From assembly GCF_009938015.1 (NCBI RefSeq), contig NZ_AP021884.1:186001-250000 (forward strand): a stretch of DNA of 64,000 bases, in the 5' to 3' direction. Made by a program: the position numbers and the translations under genes. Of the stretch, positions 53,046-61,532 are shown in pieces. How positions within the stretch are numbered: position 1 is the stretch's first letter; each line of letters opens with the position of its first letter. The notes under the pieces are model-generated. The model was not told the DNA's origin, did not search any database, and was given only the letters and a program-made list of their open reading frames with translations. Origin of the DNA: Sulfuriferula plumbiphila (lineage in GTDB: Bacteria > Pseudomonadota > Gammaproteobacteria > Burkholderiales > Sulfuriferulaceae).

Positions 53046-54266
53046 ATGCGTATCCTGCACATCCTCGATCATTCCATCCCGCTGCACTCGGGCTACACCT
53101 TTCGCACTGCCGCGATCCTGCGCGAGCAGCGCAAGCGCGGCTGGCACACCGAACACCTCACCAGCCCCAAGCAGATCAACTGCAGCGTGGCCGAGGAAGT
53201 GGTCGACGGCCTGCATTTCTACCGCACGCCGCCGGTCACCGGCCTGGTCGCACGGCTGCCGTTTTTCAACATGATCGCACTGATGAATGCGACCGAGCGC
53301 CGCCTGCGCGAAGTGGTGGAACGCGGCAAGCCCGATTTTCTGCATGCCCACTCGCCGGCGCTCAACGCGCTGCCCGCGATTCGCGTCGGGCGCGCGCTGA
53401 ATATCCCGGTGGTATATGAGATTCGCGCGTTCTGGGAAGACGCCGCAGTGGATCACGGCACCAGTTCCGAGTGGGGGCCGCGCTATCGGCTGAGCCGCTC
53501 GCTGGAAACCTGGGCGGTGCAGCATGCCGATGCGGTGACGACGATATGCGAGGGGCTGCGTAGCGACCTCGCGGCGCGCAAGGGGGTGGCGGCAGAAAAA
53601 ATCACGGTCATACCGAATGCGGTGGACATCGAGAAATTCACCGTGAGCGGCGTGGCGGATGCCGCATTCAAGGCGCAGCTCGGTCTGCAAGGCAGACAGG
53701 TGCTGGGCTTTCTCGGCTCGTTCTATGCTTACGAAGGCTTGAACCTGCTGCTCGACGCGCTGCCGCTGATGCTGCAAACCAACCCCGATATTCGCGTGCT
53801 GCTGGTGGGCGGCGGGCCGCAGGAAGACGCGCTCAAGGCGCAGGCGGTGCAACTGGGTGTGGCGGACAAGGTGGTATTCTGCGGGCGCGTGCCGCATGAC
53901 CAGGTGCAACGGTACTATGACCTGGTCGACGTGCTGGTGTATCCGCGTCTGTCCATGCGCCTGACTGAACTGGTCACGCCGTTAAAGCCGCTGGAAGCGA
54001 TGGCGCAGGGGCGGGTGCTGGTGGCGTCGGACGTGGGCGGCCACCGGGAGCTGATCCGCGACGGCGAGACGGGCGTGCTGTTCCGCGCCGGCGACGCGAC
54101 CGATCTGGCGGCAAAAGTGCCTGGCCTGCTCAATGCGCCGGCGCGCTGGCCGCAACTCGCCGCCCATGGCCGCCGTTTTGTCGAAACCGAGCGCAACTGG
54201 GCGCTCAGCGTAGCGCGCTATGCAGCGGTCTACGACTACGCCAAACGTCAGACCTTGCTGCCATGA
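53046..54266 (+). CDS. Glycosyltransferase, exosortase A system-associated
   Basis: A 406-residue GT4 enzyme beginning MRILHILDHSIPLHSGYTFRTAAILREQRKRGWHTEHLTS, the hallmark of the exosortase-A-associated transferase family. The donor site is clear in the C-domain (GFLGSFYAYEGLNLLLDALPLM...VDVLVYPRLSMRLTELVTPLKPLEAMAQGRVLVASDVGGHRELI). It probably adds a sugar during repeat-unit assembly. It is 3 bp from the methyltransferase-like gene and overlaps the next glycosyltransferase gene by 4 bp. Confidence 0.94.
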   Translation: MRILHILDHSIPLHSGYTFRTAAILREQRKRGWHTEHLTSPKQINCSVAEEVVDGLHFYRTPPVTGLVARLPFFNMIALMNATERRLREVVERGKPDFLHAHSPALNALPAIRVGRALNIPVVYEIRAFWEDAAVDHGTSSEWGPRYRLSRSLETWAVQHADAVTTICEGLRSDLAARKGVAAEKITVIPNAVDIEKFTVSGVADAAFKAQLGLQGRQVLGFLGSFYAYEGLNLLLDALPLMLQTNPDIRVLLVGGGPQEDALKAQAVQLGVADKVVFCGRVPHDQVQRYYDLVDVLVYPRLSMRLTELVTPLKPLEAMAQGRVLVASDVGGHRELIRDGETGVLFRAGDATDLAAKVPGLLNAPARWPQLAAHGRRFVETERNWALSVARYAAVYDYAKRQTLLP

Positions 54267-55519
54267 AACCGCATCTGGTTGTCTTTTCAACGCTATTCCC
54301 GCACGCCGGTGCACCCAATGCCGGCCCGTTCATCCGCGAGCGCATGTTCCGTGTGGGTGAGGTGTTGCCGCTCACCGTGGTGTCGCCGCAGCCGTGGTTT
54401 CCGGGACAATCGCTGCTGCGGCGCTGGAAGCCGCATTTTCGCCCGGACGCGCTGCCTCACGAGAGCCAGCATGGCATCGAAGTGCTGCACCCGCGTTTCT
54501 TTTCGGTGCCGGGCGCATTCAAACAACTGGATGGCCTGTGCATGGCGCTGGGGAGTTATTTCACCCTGAAGAAACTGCGGCGCGCCGGCAAACTCGACAT
54601 CCTCGACGCCCACTTTGCCTACCCCGACGGCTATGCCGCCACACTGCTCGGCAAGTGGCTGGGGGTGCCGGTGACCATTACCCTGCGCGGCACGGAAGTG
54701 CCTCATTCCAAAAATGCAAAACTGCGCCCGCTGCTGGTGCGCGCGCTGACACGTGCGGCGCGGGTGTTTTCGGTGTCCGATTCGCTGCGCCGCCATGCCA
54801 TTGGCCTGGGCATCCCCGGCGACAAAATCCGCGTGGTGGGCAACGGCGTGGACAGCGCCAAATTCCACCGCGTTGATCGTGCCGAAGCGCGTGCGCAGCT
54901 GGGTATCGGCGCTGATGCGCCGGTGCTGATTTCGGTAGGCGGGCTGGTTGAACGCAAGGGCTTTCATCGTGTCATCGAATGCCTGCCGGAATTGAAAATA
55001 CGCTTCCCCGGACTGGTTTACCTTATCGCCGGCGGCGCCGGTGCCGAGGGCGACATGCGCGTCGAGCTTGAGCAACAGGTGGCAGTGCTGGGCCTGCACG
55101 ATACGGTACGCTTTCTCGGTATCGTCCCCGCCACCTCGCTCAAATGGCCGCTATCGGCTGCCGATGTGTTCGTGCTAGCCACGCGCAACGAGGGCTGGGC
55201 CAATGTTTTTCTGGAGGCGATGGCATGCGGTCTGCCGGTCATCAGCACCGATGTGGGCGGCAATGCCGAGGTGGTGTGCCGGGACGAATTGGGCATGATC
55301 GTGCCGTTCGGTGACCACGCCGCCTTGAGTGTTGCCCTCATGGCAGCACTGGCAAAAGACTGGGATCGTCCAGCCATCCTTGCCTACGCGCGCGACAACG
55401 ACTGGCAAAAACGTGTCACTGTGCTGGTGGAGGAATTCAACGCACTGCATGCCGGCACGCTGGCCGCGCGCGCAGCCGGCAGGCAAATCAGTCTGAATAA
55501 GGGAGGCCATCTTGGCTAG
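54263..55519 (+). CDS. Glycosyltransferase family 4 protein
   Basis: A 418-residue GT4 protein: VFSTLFPHAGAPNAGPFIRERMFRVGEVLPLTVVSPQPWFPG with the N-terminal domain, ITLRGTEVPHSKNAKLRPLLVRALTRAARVFSVSDSLR, and LISVGGLVERKGFHRVIECLPEL...DVFVLATRNEGWANVFLEAMACGLPVISTDVGGNAEVV for donor binding. Usually present in XrtA EPS loci next to the acyl-ligase-like gene. Its start overlaps the previous gene by ATGA. Sugar specificity is unknown. Confidence 0.92.
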   Translation: MKPHLVVFSTLFPHAGAPNAGPFIRERMFRVGEVLPLTVVSPQPWFPGQSLLRRWKPHFRPDALPHESQHGIEVLHPRFFSVPGAFKQLDGLCMALGSYFTLKKLRRAGKLDILDAHFAYPDGYAATLLGKWLGVPVTITLRGTEVPHSKNAKLRPLLVRALTRAARVFSVSDSLRRHAIGLGIPGDKIRVVGNGVDSAKFHRVDRAEARAQLGIGADAPVLISVGGLVERKGFHRVIECLPELKIRFPGLVYLIAGGAGAEGDMRVELEQQVAVLGLHDTVRFLGIVPATSLKWPLSAADVFVLATRNEGWANVFLEAMACGLPVISTDVGGNAEVVCRDELGMIVPFGDHAALSVALMAALAKDWDRPAILAYARDNDWQKRVTVLVEEFNALHAGTLAARAAGRQISLNKGGHLG

Positions 55520-55642
55520 GACCGCCCTGTCCGACTGCTTGTGGCTGGTCAGACAGGCACGCCAGTACGCGGCCCCGAAAACTGCTGCTTTCACCCCGTT
55601 TGCGCGCTGGCTGCGACGCCATCTGAACTGAGCGAACATCCC

Positions 55643-57022
55643 ATGTACACAGCCTTCGCCGCCAATATCCTGTTCCCGCTGCACGAGCGACTCAAACACC
55701 ACACAACTGTTGCGGTGCGCCGTGGCATGGAAGAGACCCAGTGGTGGGATACAAAACGTCTGCAGGCTTTGCAGCTGGAACGCCTGCGCGCCCTGCTCAT
55801 GCACGCGCAGGCGCATGTGCCGTACTACCGCGAGCTGTTCGGGCGCACCGGTTTCAACCCCGGCGCGCTGCGCGATCCGGGCGATCTGGCGCGGCTGCCG
55901 TTCCTGACCAAGGCCGAAATCCGCGCCCATCTGGAAAAACTCAAGGCGGACAACGCCATCGGTCTGGCGCGCTTCAATACCGGCGGTTCCAGCGGTGAGC
56001 CGCTGATTTTCTTGATTGGCCGCGAACGCGTCAGTCACGATGTCGCCGCCAAGTGGCGCGCCACGCGCTGGTGGGGCGTGGACATCGGCGACCCGGAGAT
56101 CGTGGTGTGGGGATCGCCGATTGAACTCGGTGCGCAGGACCGGGTGAAGCAATTGCGCGACAAGCTGCTGCGCACGAAATTGCTGCCCGCGTTTGAAATG
56201 TCCGCGCAAAAACTCGACGCTTTCATCGGCGAGATTCGTGCCATGCGCCCGAAAATGCTGTTCGGCTACCCGTCCGCGCTGGCGCATATCGCGCGCCACG
56301 CCGACGGGCATGGTATCGCCATGAACGATCTGGGCATCAAAGTCGCCTTCGTCACCTCCGAGGCGCTGTACGACCACCAGCGCTCACAAATTGAAAAGAC
56401 TTTCGGTTGCCCGGTCGCGAATGGCTACGGCGGGCGCGACGCCGGCTTCATCGCGCACCAGTGCCCGGCAGGCGGGATGCACCTCACCGCCGAGGACATC
56501 ATCGTGGAAATCGTGGATGCAGCAGGCCGCGTGTTGCCGCACGGCGAATCGGGCGAAATCGTGGTGACGCATCTGGCCACCGGCGATTTCCCGTTTATCC
56601 GTTATCGTACCGGCGATGTCGGCGTGCTTGATGACCAGCCCTGCGCCTGCGGACGCGGCCTGCCGCTGCTGAAAGCCATCGAAGGGCGCAGCACCGATTT
56701 CGTGGTGGCGCAGGACGGCACGGTGATGCACGGTCTGGCGCTGGTGTATATGATCCGCGATCTGCCCGGCGTGCGCCAGTTCAAGGTGGTGCAGGAAAAT
56801 CTGCAACTGACGCGTGTCCTGCTCGCTACCGACCGTCAGTTTGACGAGGCGAACATCGGCAAAATCCTGTCGGGTATCCAGCAACGCCTGGGCTCGGACG
56901 TGCGCGTGGAGATAGAACGGATGAATGAAGTGCCCAAGGAAAAATCCGGTAAATACCGTTATGTAGTCAGCCATGTGGCGCCGCCATCCGGTGCCAGCAG
57001 CGGCAGGAGAGACGCAGCATGA
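55643..57022 (+). CDS. CapK/PaaK-like AMP-dependent ligase family protein
   Basis: A 459-residue phenylacetate-CoA-ligase-like (CapK) protein: HAQAHVPYYRELFGRTGF, the P-loop TGGSSGEPLIF, then VANGYGGRDAGFIAHQCPAGGMHLTAEDIIVEIVDAAGR and FPFIRYRTGDVG, the AMP-forming core, ending KYRYVVSHV. CapK-type proteins in polysaccharide loci are thought to activate and transfer acyl or amino acid groups onto the polymer. ATG 55643 begins the conserved region; a frame from 55541 adds 34 unrelated residues. It overlaps the Wzy-like gene by 4 bp. Confidence 0.9.
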   Translation: MYTAFAANILFPLHERLKHHTTVAVRRGMEETQWWDTKRLQALQLERLRALLMHAQAHVPYYRELFGRTGFNPGALRDPGDLARLPFLTKAEIRAHLEKLKADNAIGLARFNTGGSSGEPLIFLIGRERVSHDVAAKWRATRWWGVDIGDPEIVVWGSPIELGAQDRVKQLRDKLLRTKLLPAFEMSAQKLDAFIGEIRAMRPKMLFGYPSALAHIARHADGHGIAMNDLGIKVAFVTSEALYDHQRSQIEKTFGCPVANGYGGRDAGFIAHQCPAGGMHLTAEDIIVEIVDAAGRVLPHGESGEIVVTHLATGDFPFIRYRTGDVGVLDDQPCACGRGLPLLKAIEGRSTDFVVAQDGTVMHGLALVYMIRDLPGVRQFKVVQENLQLTRVLLATDRQFDEANIGKILSGIQQRLGSDVRVEIERMNEVPKEKSGKYRYVVSHVAPPSGASSGRRDAA

Positions 57023-58350
57023 GAGATATATTTGTCTTTGCCGTGGTGTTTGGCACGCTTCCCTTCATACTCGGCAAGCCTTACATCGGCATTTATCTGT
57101 GGTCGTGGCTGGGCTATATGAATCCGCACCGGCTGGCCTGGGGCTTCGCCTACAATTTCCCGTTCGCTTTTATCGTGGCCATCGTCACCTTGGCGGCGCT
57201 GGTGTTTTCACGTGAGCCCAGGCGTGTTCCGTGGACGCGTGAGAGTATCGTTTTGCTCATGCTGATTTTATGGATGCTGGTCACCACCATTTTCTCGCTG
57301 TATCCGCAGTTGGCGTGGTTGCAGATGGAGAAGGTGGCGAAAATCCAGCTGATGATTTTCCTCACCATGGTGCTCATCAACACGCGCGAGAAGCTTGAAA
57401 CGCTGGTGCTGATCATTGCCCTGTCACTGGGTTTTTACGGCATTAAAGGCGGTATTTTCACCATCGTCCACGGCGGCGCCTACCGCGTGCAGGGGCCGTA
57501 CGGCACCTTTATCGGCGGGAACAATGAGATGGCGCTGGCCTTGATCATGACCATACCGCTGATCTGGTACCTGCATCTCAATGCAAAAAAAATCTGGATG
57601 CGCCACTCGTATACCGCTGCGATGTTCCTGTGCGCGATAGCCGTCATTGGCAGTCAGTCGCGCGGCGCGCTGGTGGGGGGTGTGGCAATGGGTGTTTTCC
57701 TCTGGCTGAAAACCCGCAACAAGCTGTTTACCGGTCTTGTCATGGCATTGGCGGTGGTGGCGATTCTGGCGATCATGCCCGCAGAGTGGCATGCACGCAT
57801 GTCTACCATTGATACTTATCAGAATGATGCGTCCGCTGAAGGCCGCATCAATGCCTGGTGGACCGCGTTTAATCTGTCCAAGGACAGGCCCCTGGTGGGG
57901 GGTGGGTTCGATACTTTCCAGCCGGCGGTGTTCGAGGCATATGCCCCTGATCCCTACAATGTGCACGATGTACACAGCATCTATTTCGAGATGCTGGGCG
58001 AACACGGTTACGTCGGTTTTGGCTTGTTCATGCTGCTGGCCTGGCTCACCTGGCGCAAGGGCGCGAGGATCATTCGCGAATGCGGCAAAGACCCGGAAAG
58101 AAAATGGGCGGCCGATTTAGCGCGCATGCTGCAGGTCAGCATGGTCGGTTTTGCCTCGGCTGGGGCGTTTCTGGGATTGGCGAACTTTGATTTGTATTAC
58201 CACCTGATCGCAATCATGGTGATGACCGGGGTGGTGGCGCTGAAGCAGAGTTCCGCTGCGGGCAAGGTTGTGATGACACCGATCCGAACAGCGCCGCAGC
58301 CGTTTGTGAGGAGCGGCGGGGACAGGATTAACAGGATTTCTCAGGATTGA
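57019..58350 (+). CDS. Putative O-glycosylation ligase/polymerase, exosortase A-associated (Wzy/WaaL-like)
   Basis: A 443-residue polytopic protein with about ten TM helices. It starts MRDIFVFAVVFGTLPFILGKPYIGIYLWSWLGYMNPHRLAWG, the signature of the XrtA-linked ligase family, and has a periplasmic loop RPLVGGGFDTFQPAVFEAYAPDPYNVHDVHSIYFEMLGEHGY typical of WaaL/Wzy proteins. It probably polymerises or transfers the EPS repeat. The last about 10 residues (DRINRISQD) are encoded by family 1 repeat copy C, replacing the original end. Confidence 0.92.
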   Translation: MRDIFVFAVVFGTLPFILGKPYIGIYLWSWLGYMNPHRLAWGFAYNFPFAFIVAIVTLAALVFSREPRRVPWTRESIVLLMLILWMLVTTIFSLYPQLAWLQMEKVAKIQLMIFLTMVLINTREKLETLVLIIALSLGFYGIKGGIFTIVHGGAYRVQGPYGTFIGGNNEMALALIMTIPLIWYLHLNAKKIWMRHSYTAAMFLCAIAVIGSQSRGALVGGVAMGVFLWLKTRNKLFTGLVMALAVVAILAIMPAEWHARMSTIDTYQNDASAEGRINAWWTAFNLSKDRPLVGGGFDTFQPAVFEAYAPDPYNVHDVHSIYFEMLGEHGYVGFGLFMLLAWLTWRKGARIIRECGKDPERKWAADLARMLQVSMVGFASAGAFLGLANFDLYYHLIAIMVMTGVVALKQSSAAGKVVMTPIRTAPQPFVRSGGDRINRISQD

Positions 58351-58403
58351 CAGGAACAAAACGACATCCGTATTTAATCAGATATTCCTGTTAATCCTGT
58401 CCA
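58321..58403. repeat. Dispersed inverted-repeat element, family 1, copy C
   Basis: GACAGGATTAACAGGATTT (58321-58339) is nearly complementary to ATTCCTGTTAATCCTGTCC (58384-58402); the unit matches copies at 4356 and 22850. The left arm is in frame with the end of the Wzy-like gene and supplies its last codons and stop. Confidence 0.8.
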
Positions 58404-58416
58404 TCTTTTGGTCATG

Positions 58417-60255
58417 TTAAAGCCCACGCTTGCTCAGCCACTGCTCCAGCATCACCACCACCCAGATCATCACCCCGTAGTAGGTGGCGTGGCCGTCCTG
58501 GTGCTGGCGGCGCAACTCGGCCAGGTAAGCGGGTTGCAGGATGTGGCGGCGCTCGAACGCGGCCAGACTGTCCTGCACCAGTTCGTGTAGCGGCGCATGG
58601 GTGGTTGCCCACACCCCGAACGGCAGGCCGAAGCCGTGTTTGGATTTGTTGATGATCTCATTGGGGAGCAGGTCGCGGACCGCTTCCTTGAAAAAATGCC
58701 GCAGGCGCATGCCCTTGACCTTGAGGTGCACCGGCACTTCACCGGAAAAGTCGAGCAGGGCATCGTCGAGCAGCGGGTAGCGTATTTCCACGCCGGCCGC
58801 TTCGGTCATGCGCCCGACCTTGCGCAGATCGTTGTCGGCCAGGGTGAACTTGAGGTCGAGGTGCATCATGCGGTTGATGAAATGCTGTGAATCGCTGCGT
58901 TGATAGACTTCGCGCAACAGTTCGGCGGGTTGGCCGGGCTGGATGCGGGCGAGGAAATCCGCGTTGAAAATCTCGGCAAGCGGCGTGCGCTGCAGGAAGT
59001 TATACGACTCCATGCGGTCTGGCAGCGGCACCCTGGCTTGGTGGAGATAGCTCTGCAGCTTGCGTCCCGGCGGCAGCGCAGCCAGGCCGGGCAGCTGCAC
59101 CAGCGGCTCGATGACGCCGGCGCGCAGCCAGGAAGGGATGAGACCGTAGACCTCGAAGATTTTTTGCTTGGCGTAGCGCGCGTTGCCGCCGAAAATTTCG
59201 TCGCCGCCGTCGCCGCCCAGCATGATGCGGATACCGTCGTCATGCGCAAGTTTGGCGCAGAAATAAGTGGGCACCGCCGATTCGTTGCCGAACGGTTCGT
59301 CGTAGGCGGCGCTGATGATGGGGATGGCGGCCACAATATCGGCGGGCCTGAGGTAATACTCATGCGCGTGCGCGGCAAAGGTTCGGGCGGCCAGCCGCGC
59401 GTATTCCATTTCGTCGAAGCCGTCGGCCTCGAAACCGATGGAGTAGGTGTTGACGGGTGTGTTGCCGAGCCCGGCAAGCGTGCCGGTGACGGTGCTGCTG
59501 TCCAGCCCGCCGGAGAGAAATGCGCCAAGCTGATTGCCGTGTGCAGCACGTGCCACCGAGTCGCGCAGGATGGGATGAAAGCGTGCGGCAAGCTCGGCTT
59601 GCGATGCGCTGCTGTGGTCGTCGTAATGCAGGTGCCAGTAAAATCCGCTGCTGAGCTGGCCGTTGCGCCACTCCGCAAACTGGGCGGGGAGCAGCTTTTT
59701 CACCCCCTGGAAAATCGAAGTGGGGGCAGGGACAAGATGAAAATACAGATAATCAAAAATGGCCTGCTGATCGAGCGCACTGCTCACCTCGGGGTGGGCG
59801 GTGAGCGCGTCGGCACGCGCGGCAAACGCCAGCCCGCCGGCGACTTCCGCGTAGCACAAGGGTTGCGCGCCGGCGCGATCCACTGCCAGCAGCAGGGTAT
59901 TCGTTGTCGTTTCGCACACCGCCAGGGCAAAGCTGCCATGGATCTGTGCCAGTCCGTCGCGGCCGGCCTGGCGCCAGGCGGCGAGCACCCCCGCCGCCGG
60001 GTTGTGCCGGGCGATGGCACTGGCGATGGCAGGGTCGCCGCTGTGGATGCGGCCGCGCAACACGGCGATCACGCCGCCGGCTTCATACAGGCTGATGTCG
60101 CCAAATGGCGAGCTTGCCGCCAGCGCCGCGCCATCGCGCAGGGTGCTCTCCAGTCGCGCAGTAGGGTGGCCGAGTGCGGCGCACATCGTGTCGAGGACAC
60201 CCTGCCCGCGCACCCGATCCAGCCTGTTATCCAGCCAGCCGCAGATTCCGGCCAT
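58417..60255 (-). CDS. Second AsnB-like protein, N-terminal Cys displaced
   Basis: A 612-residue asparagine-synthetase-like protein from ATG 60255, preceded by GGGGAG. The N-terminus reads MAGICGWLDNRL, so Cys is residue 5 and position 2 is Ala, whereas glutaminase activity needs Cys2 exposed after Met removal. The remaining glutaminase domain is poorly conserved. The synthetase domain is intact (FLSGGLDSSTVTGTLAGLG, GGDGGDEIFGGNARYAK). It may use free ammonia or act in another amidation or ligation. It is transcribed against the rest of the cluster, divergent from the sulfotransferase gene. Confidence 0.88.
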   Translation of the reverse strand: MAGICGWLDNRLDRVRGQGVLDTMCAALGHPTARLESTLRDGAALAASSPFGDISLYEAGGVIAVLRGRIHSGDPAIASAIARHNPAAGVLAAWRQAGRDGLAQIHGSFALAVCETTTNTLLLAVDRAGAQPLCYAEVAGGLAFAARADALTAHPEVSSALDQQAIFDYLYFHLVPAPTSIFQGVKKLLPAQFAEWRNGQLSSGFYWHLHYDDHSSASQAELAARFHPILRDSVARAAHGNQLGAFLSGGLDSSTVTGTLAGLGNTPVNTYSIGFEADGFDEMEYARLAARTFAAHAHEYYLRPADIVAAIPIISAAYDEPFGNESAVPTYFCAKLAHDDGIRIMLGGDGGDEIFGGNARYAKQKIFEVYGLIPSWLRAGVIEPLVQLPGLAALPPGRKLQSYLHQARVPLPDRMESYNFLQRTPLAEIFNADFLARIQPGQPAELLREVYQRSDSQHFINRMMHLDLKFTLADNDLRKVGRMTEAAGVEIRYPLLDDALLDFSGEVPVHLKVKGMRLRHFFKEAVRDLLPNEIINKSKHGFGLPFGVWATTHAPLHELVQDSLAAFERRHILQPAYLAELRRQHQDGHATYYGVMIWVVVMLEQWLSKRGL

Positions 60256-60440
60256 AGCATCTCCCCTGTCAGCGTTTTTTAGTGATTGGATGGTAACCCA
60301 ATCCCGCCAAGCTTTTAATCTAAAAACGGCACTGGCCACGGAGGCATGGAGGAAACCAAGGCATTTGAAATTCAAATCCCCTCACCCAATGGGCGATATG
60401 AGAAAATCATGTAACACCATGAACCAAAAAAACTTAGTTC

Positions 60441-60572
60441 TAAACCACGGAGTTCACGGCGGGCACGGAGGAAGGCAATCCCGGGGCTTTTATGGCCCAC
60501 CCAACAGGTGAATAACAGGCGACCTGCTATCCGTTGTTTTTACTCCGTGTTCTCCGTGAACTCCGTGGTCAA
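60441..60572. repeat. Dispersed inverted-repeat element, family 2, copy E
   Basis: CCACGGAGTTCACGG followed by GCACGGAGG (60445-60471) is complementary to CTCCGTGTTCTCCGTGAACT plus CCGTGG (60543-60568). A half-copy (GGCCACGGAGGCATGGAGG) lies at 60334-60352. They occupy the 351-bp gap between the second asnB-like gene and the sulfotransferase gene; no gene is seen there. Related to the copy at 26617. Confidence 0.7.
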
Positions 60573-60606
60573 TTGCTTTTTCCGGATTTAATAATGAGAG
60601 AAAATT

Positions 60607-61530
60607 TTGAGTGAATTCTGGCTGAAGGTTGAAAAAACCCTGAACCACCATGGCAGCCAGGCCCTGCGTGCGGCACGCGCTGGCTGGTGGAACGTGACGC
60701 GCACGCCGGCACAGCGGCCAGTCATTATCGTAGGTTGCAGCCGTGCCGGCACCACGCTGGTGTACAAGACCTTTTCCGAGTCGCAAGTGCTGGGATCGCT
60801 CAATCGTGAAACCCATGATTTCTGGGTGGGCATGCATCCGCTCGCCAACAAGAACTGGGACACCCACGGCCTGGATGCGGCTGACGCCAGCGCCGCCGAC
60901 CGCGACTACGTATCGCGCTATTTCTACAGATGGACCGGGCAATCCCGCTTCGTCGACAAGAACAACCAGAACGGCCTGTGCGTGCCTTATCTGCATGCGC
61001 TGTTCCCCGATGCCCATTTCGTGTTCATCAAGCGCAGTCCCGGCGACAACCTCAATTCGCTGATCGAGGGCTGGGGCAAGCCGGACGAATTCGCCACCTG
61101 GTCGCAGCGGCTTCCGGAAAAAGTCGCAGTGGAAAACGGCCGTTACACGCAATGGTGTTTTTTCCTCGCCGACGGCTGGCGCGACTATGTCAACGCGCCG
61201 GTGGAAGAGGTATGCGCATTCCAGTACAACGCCATCAACCAGGCCATACTCGACGCCAGAGCGGCGATCCCCGCCCGCCAATGGAGCGAGGTGCTGTACG
61301 AAGACCTGGTGCGTGATCCGGTGGGGGGGTTCAAACGCCTGTTTGGCGAGGCCGGCCTGCCTTTCGATGCGGCCATGCAGACGCATTGCGAAAATGTGCT
61401 GGATACTCCGTATAACGCCTTCTCCGAAATCCGCCTGGATAAGTGGAAAGACGGGCGCAACCGTGACCGCGTCGAGCGCGTGCTGCCGAAAGTGGCCGCT
61501 GTGGCGCGGGCGATGGGGTACGCACTCTGA
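60607..61530 (+). CDS. Sulfotransferase family protein
   Basis: A 307-residue PAPS-dependent sulfotransferase: 5'-phosphosulfate loop RPVIIVGCSRAGTTLVYKTF (Gly43 to Leu51), and 3'-phosphate region FVFIKRSPGDNLNSLIEGW with Arg143, Ser and Asn150. YEDLVRDPVGGFKRLFGEAGL is the typical third motif. It should sulfate a sugar hydroxyl of the EPS. Start is TTG at 60607, without a strong ribosome binding site. Downstream genes follow with 2-bp gap and 4-bp overlap, forming a three-gene unit. Confidence 0.9.
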   Translation: MSEFWLKVEKTLNHHGSQALRAARAGWWNVTRTPAQRPVIIVGCSRAGTTLVYKTFSESQVLGSLNRETHDFWVGMHPLANKNWDTHGLDAADASAADRDYVSRYFYRWTGQSRFVDKNNQNGLCVPYLHALFPDAHFVFIKRSPGDNLNSLIEGWGKPDEFATWSQRLPEKVAVENGRYTQWCFFLADGWRDYVNAPVEEVCAFQYNAINQAILDARAAIPARQWSEVLYEDLVRDPVGGFKRLFGEAGLPFDAAMQTHCENVLDTPYNAFSEIRLDKWKDGRNRDRVERVLPKVAAVARAMGYAL

Positions 61531-61532
61531 AC

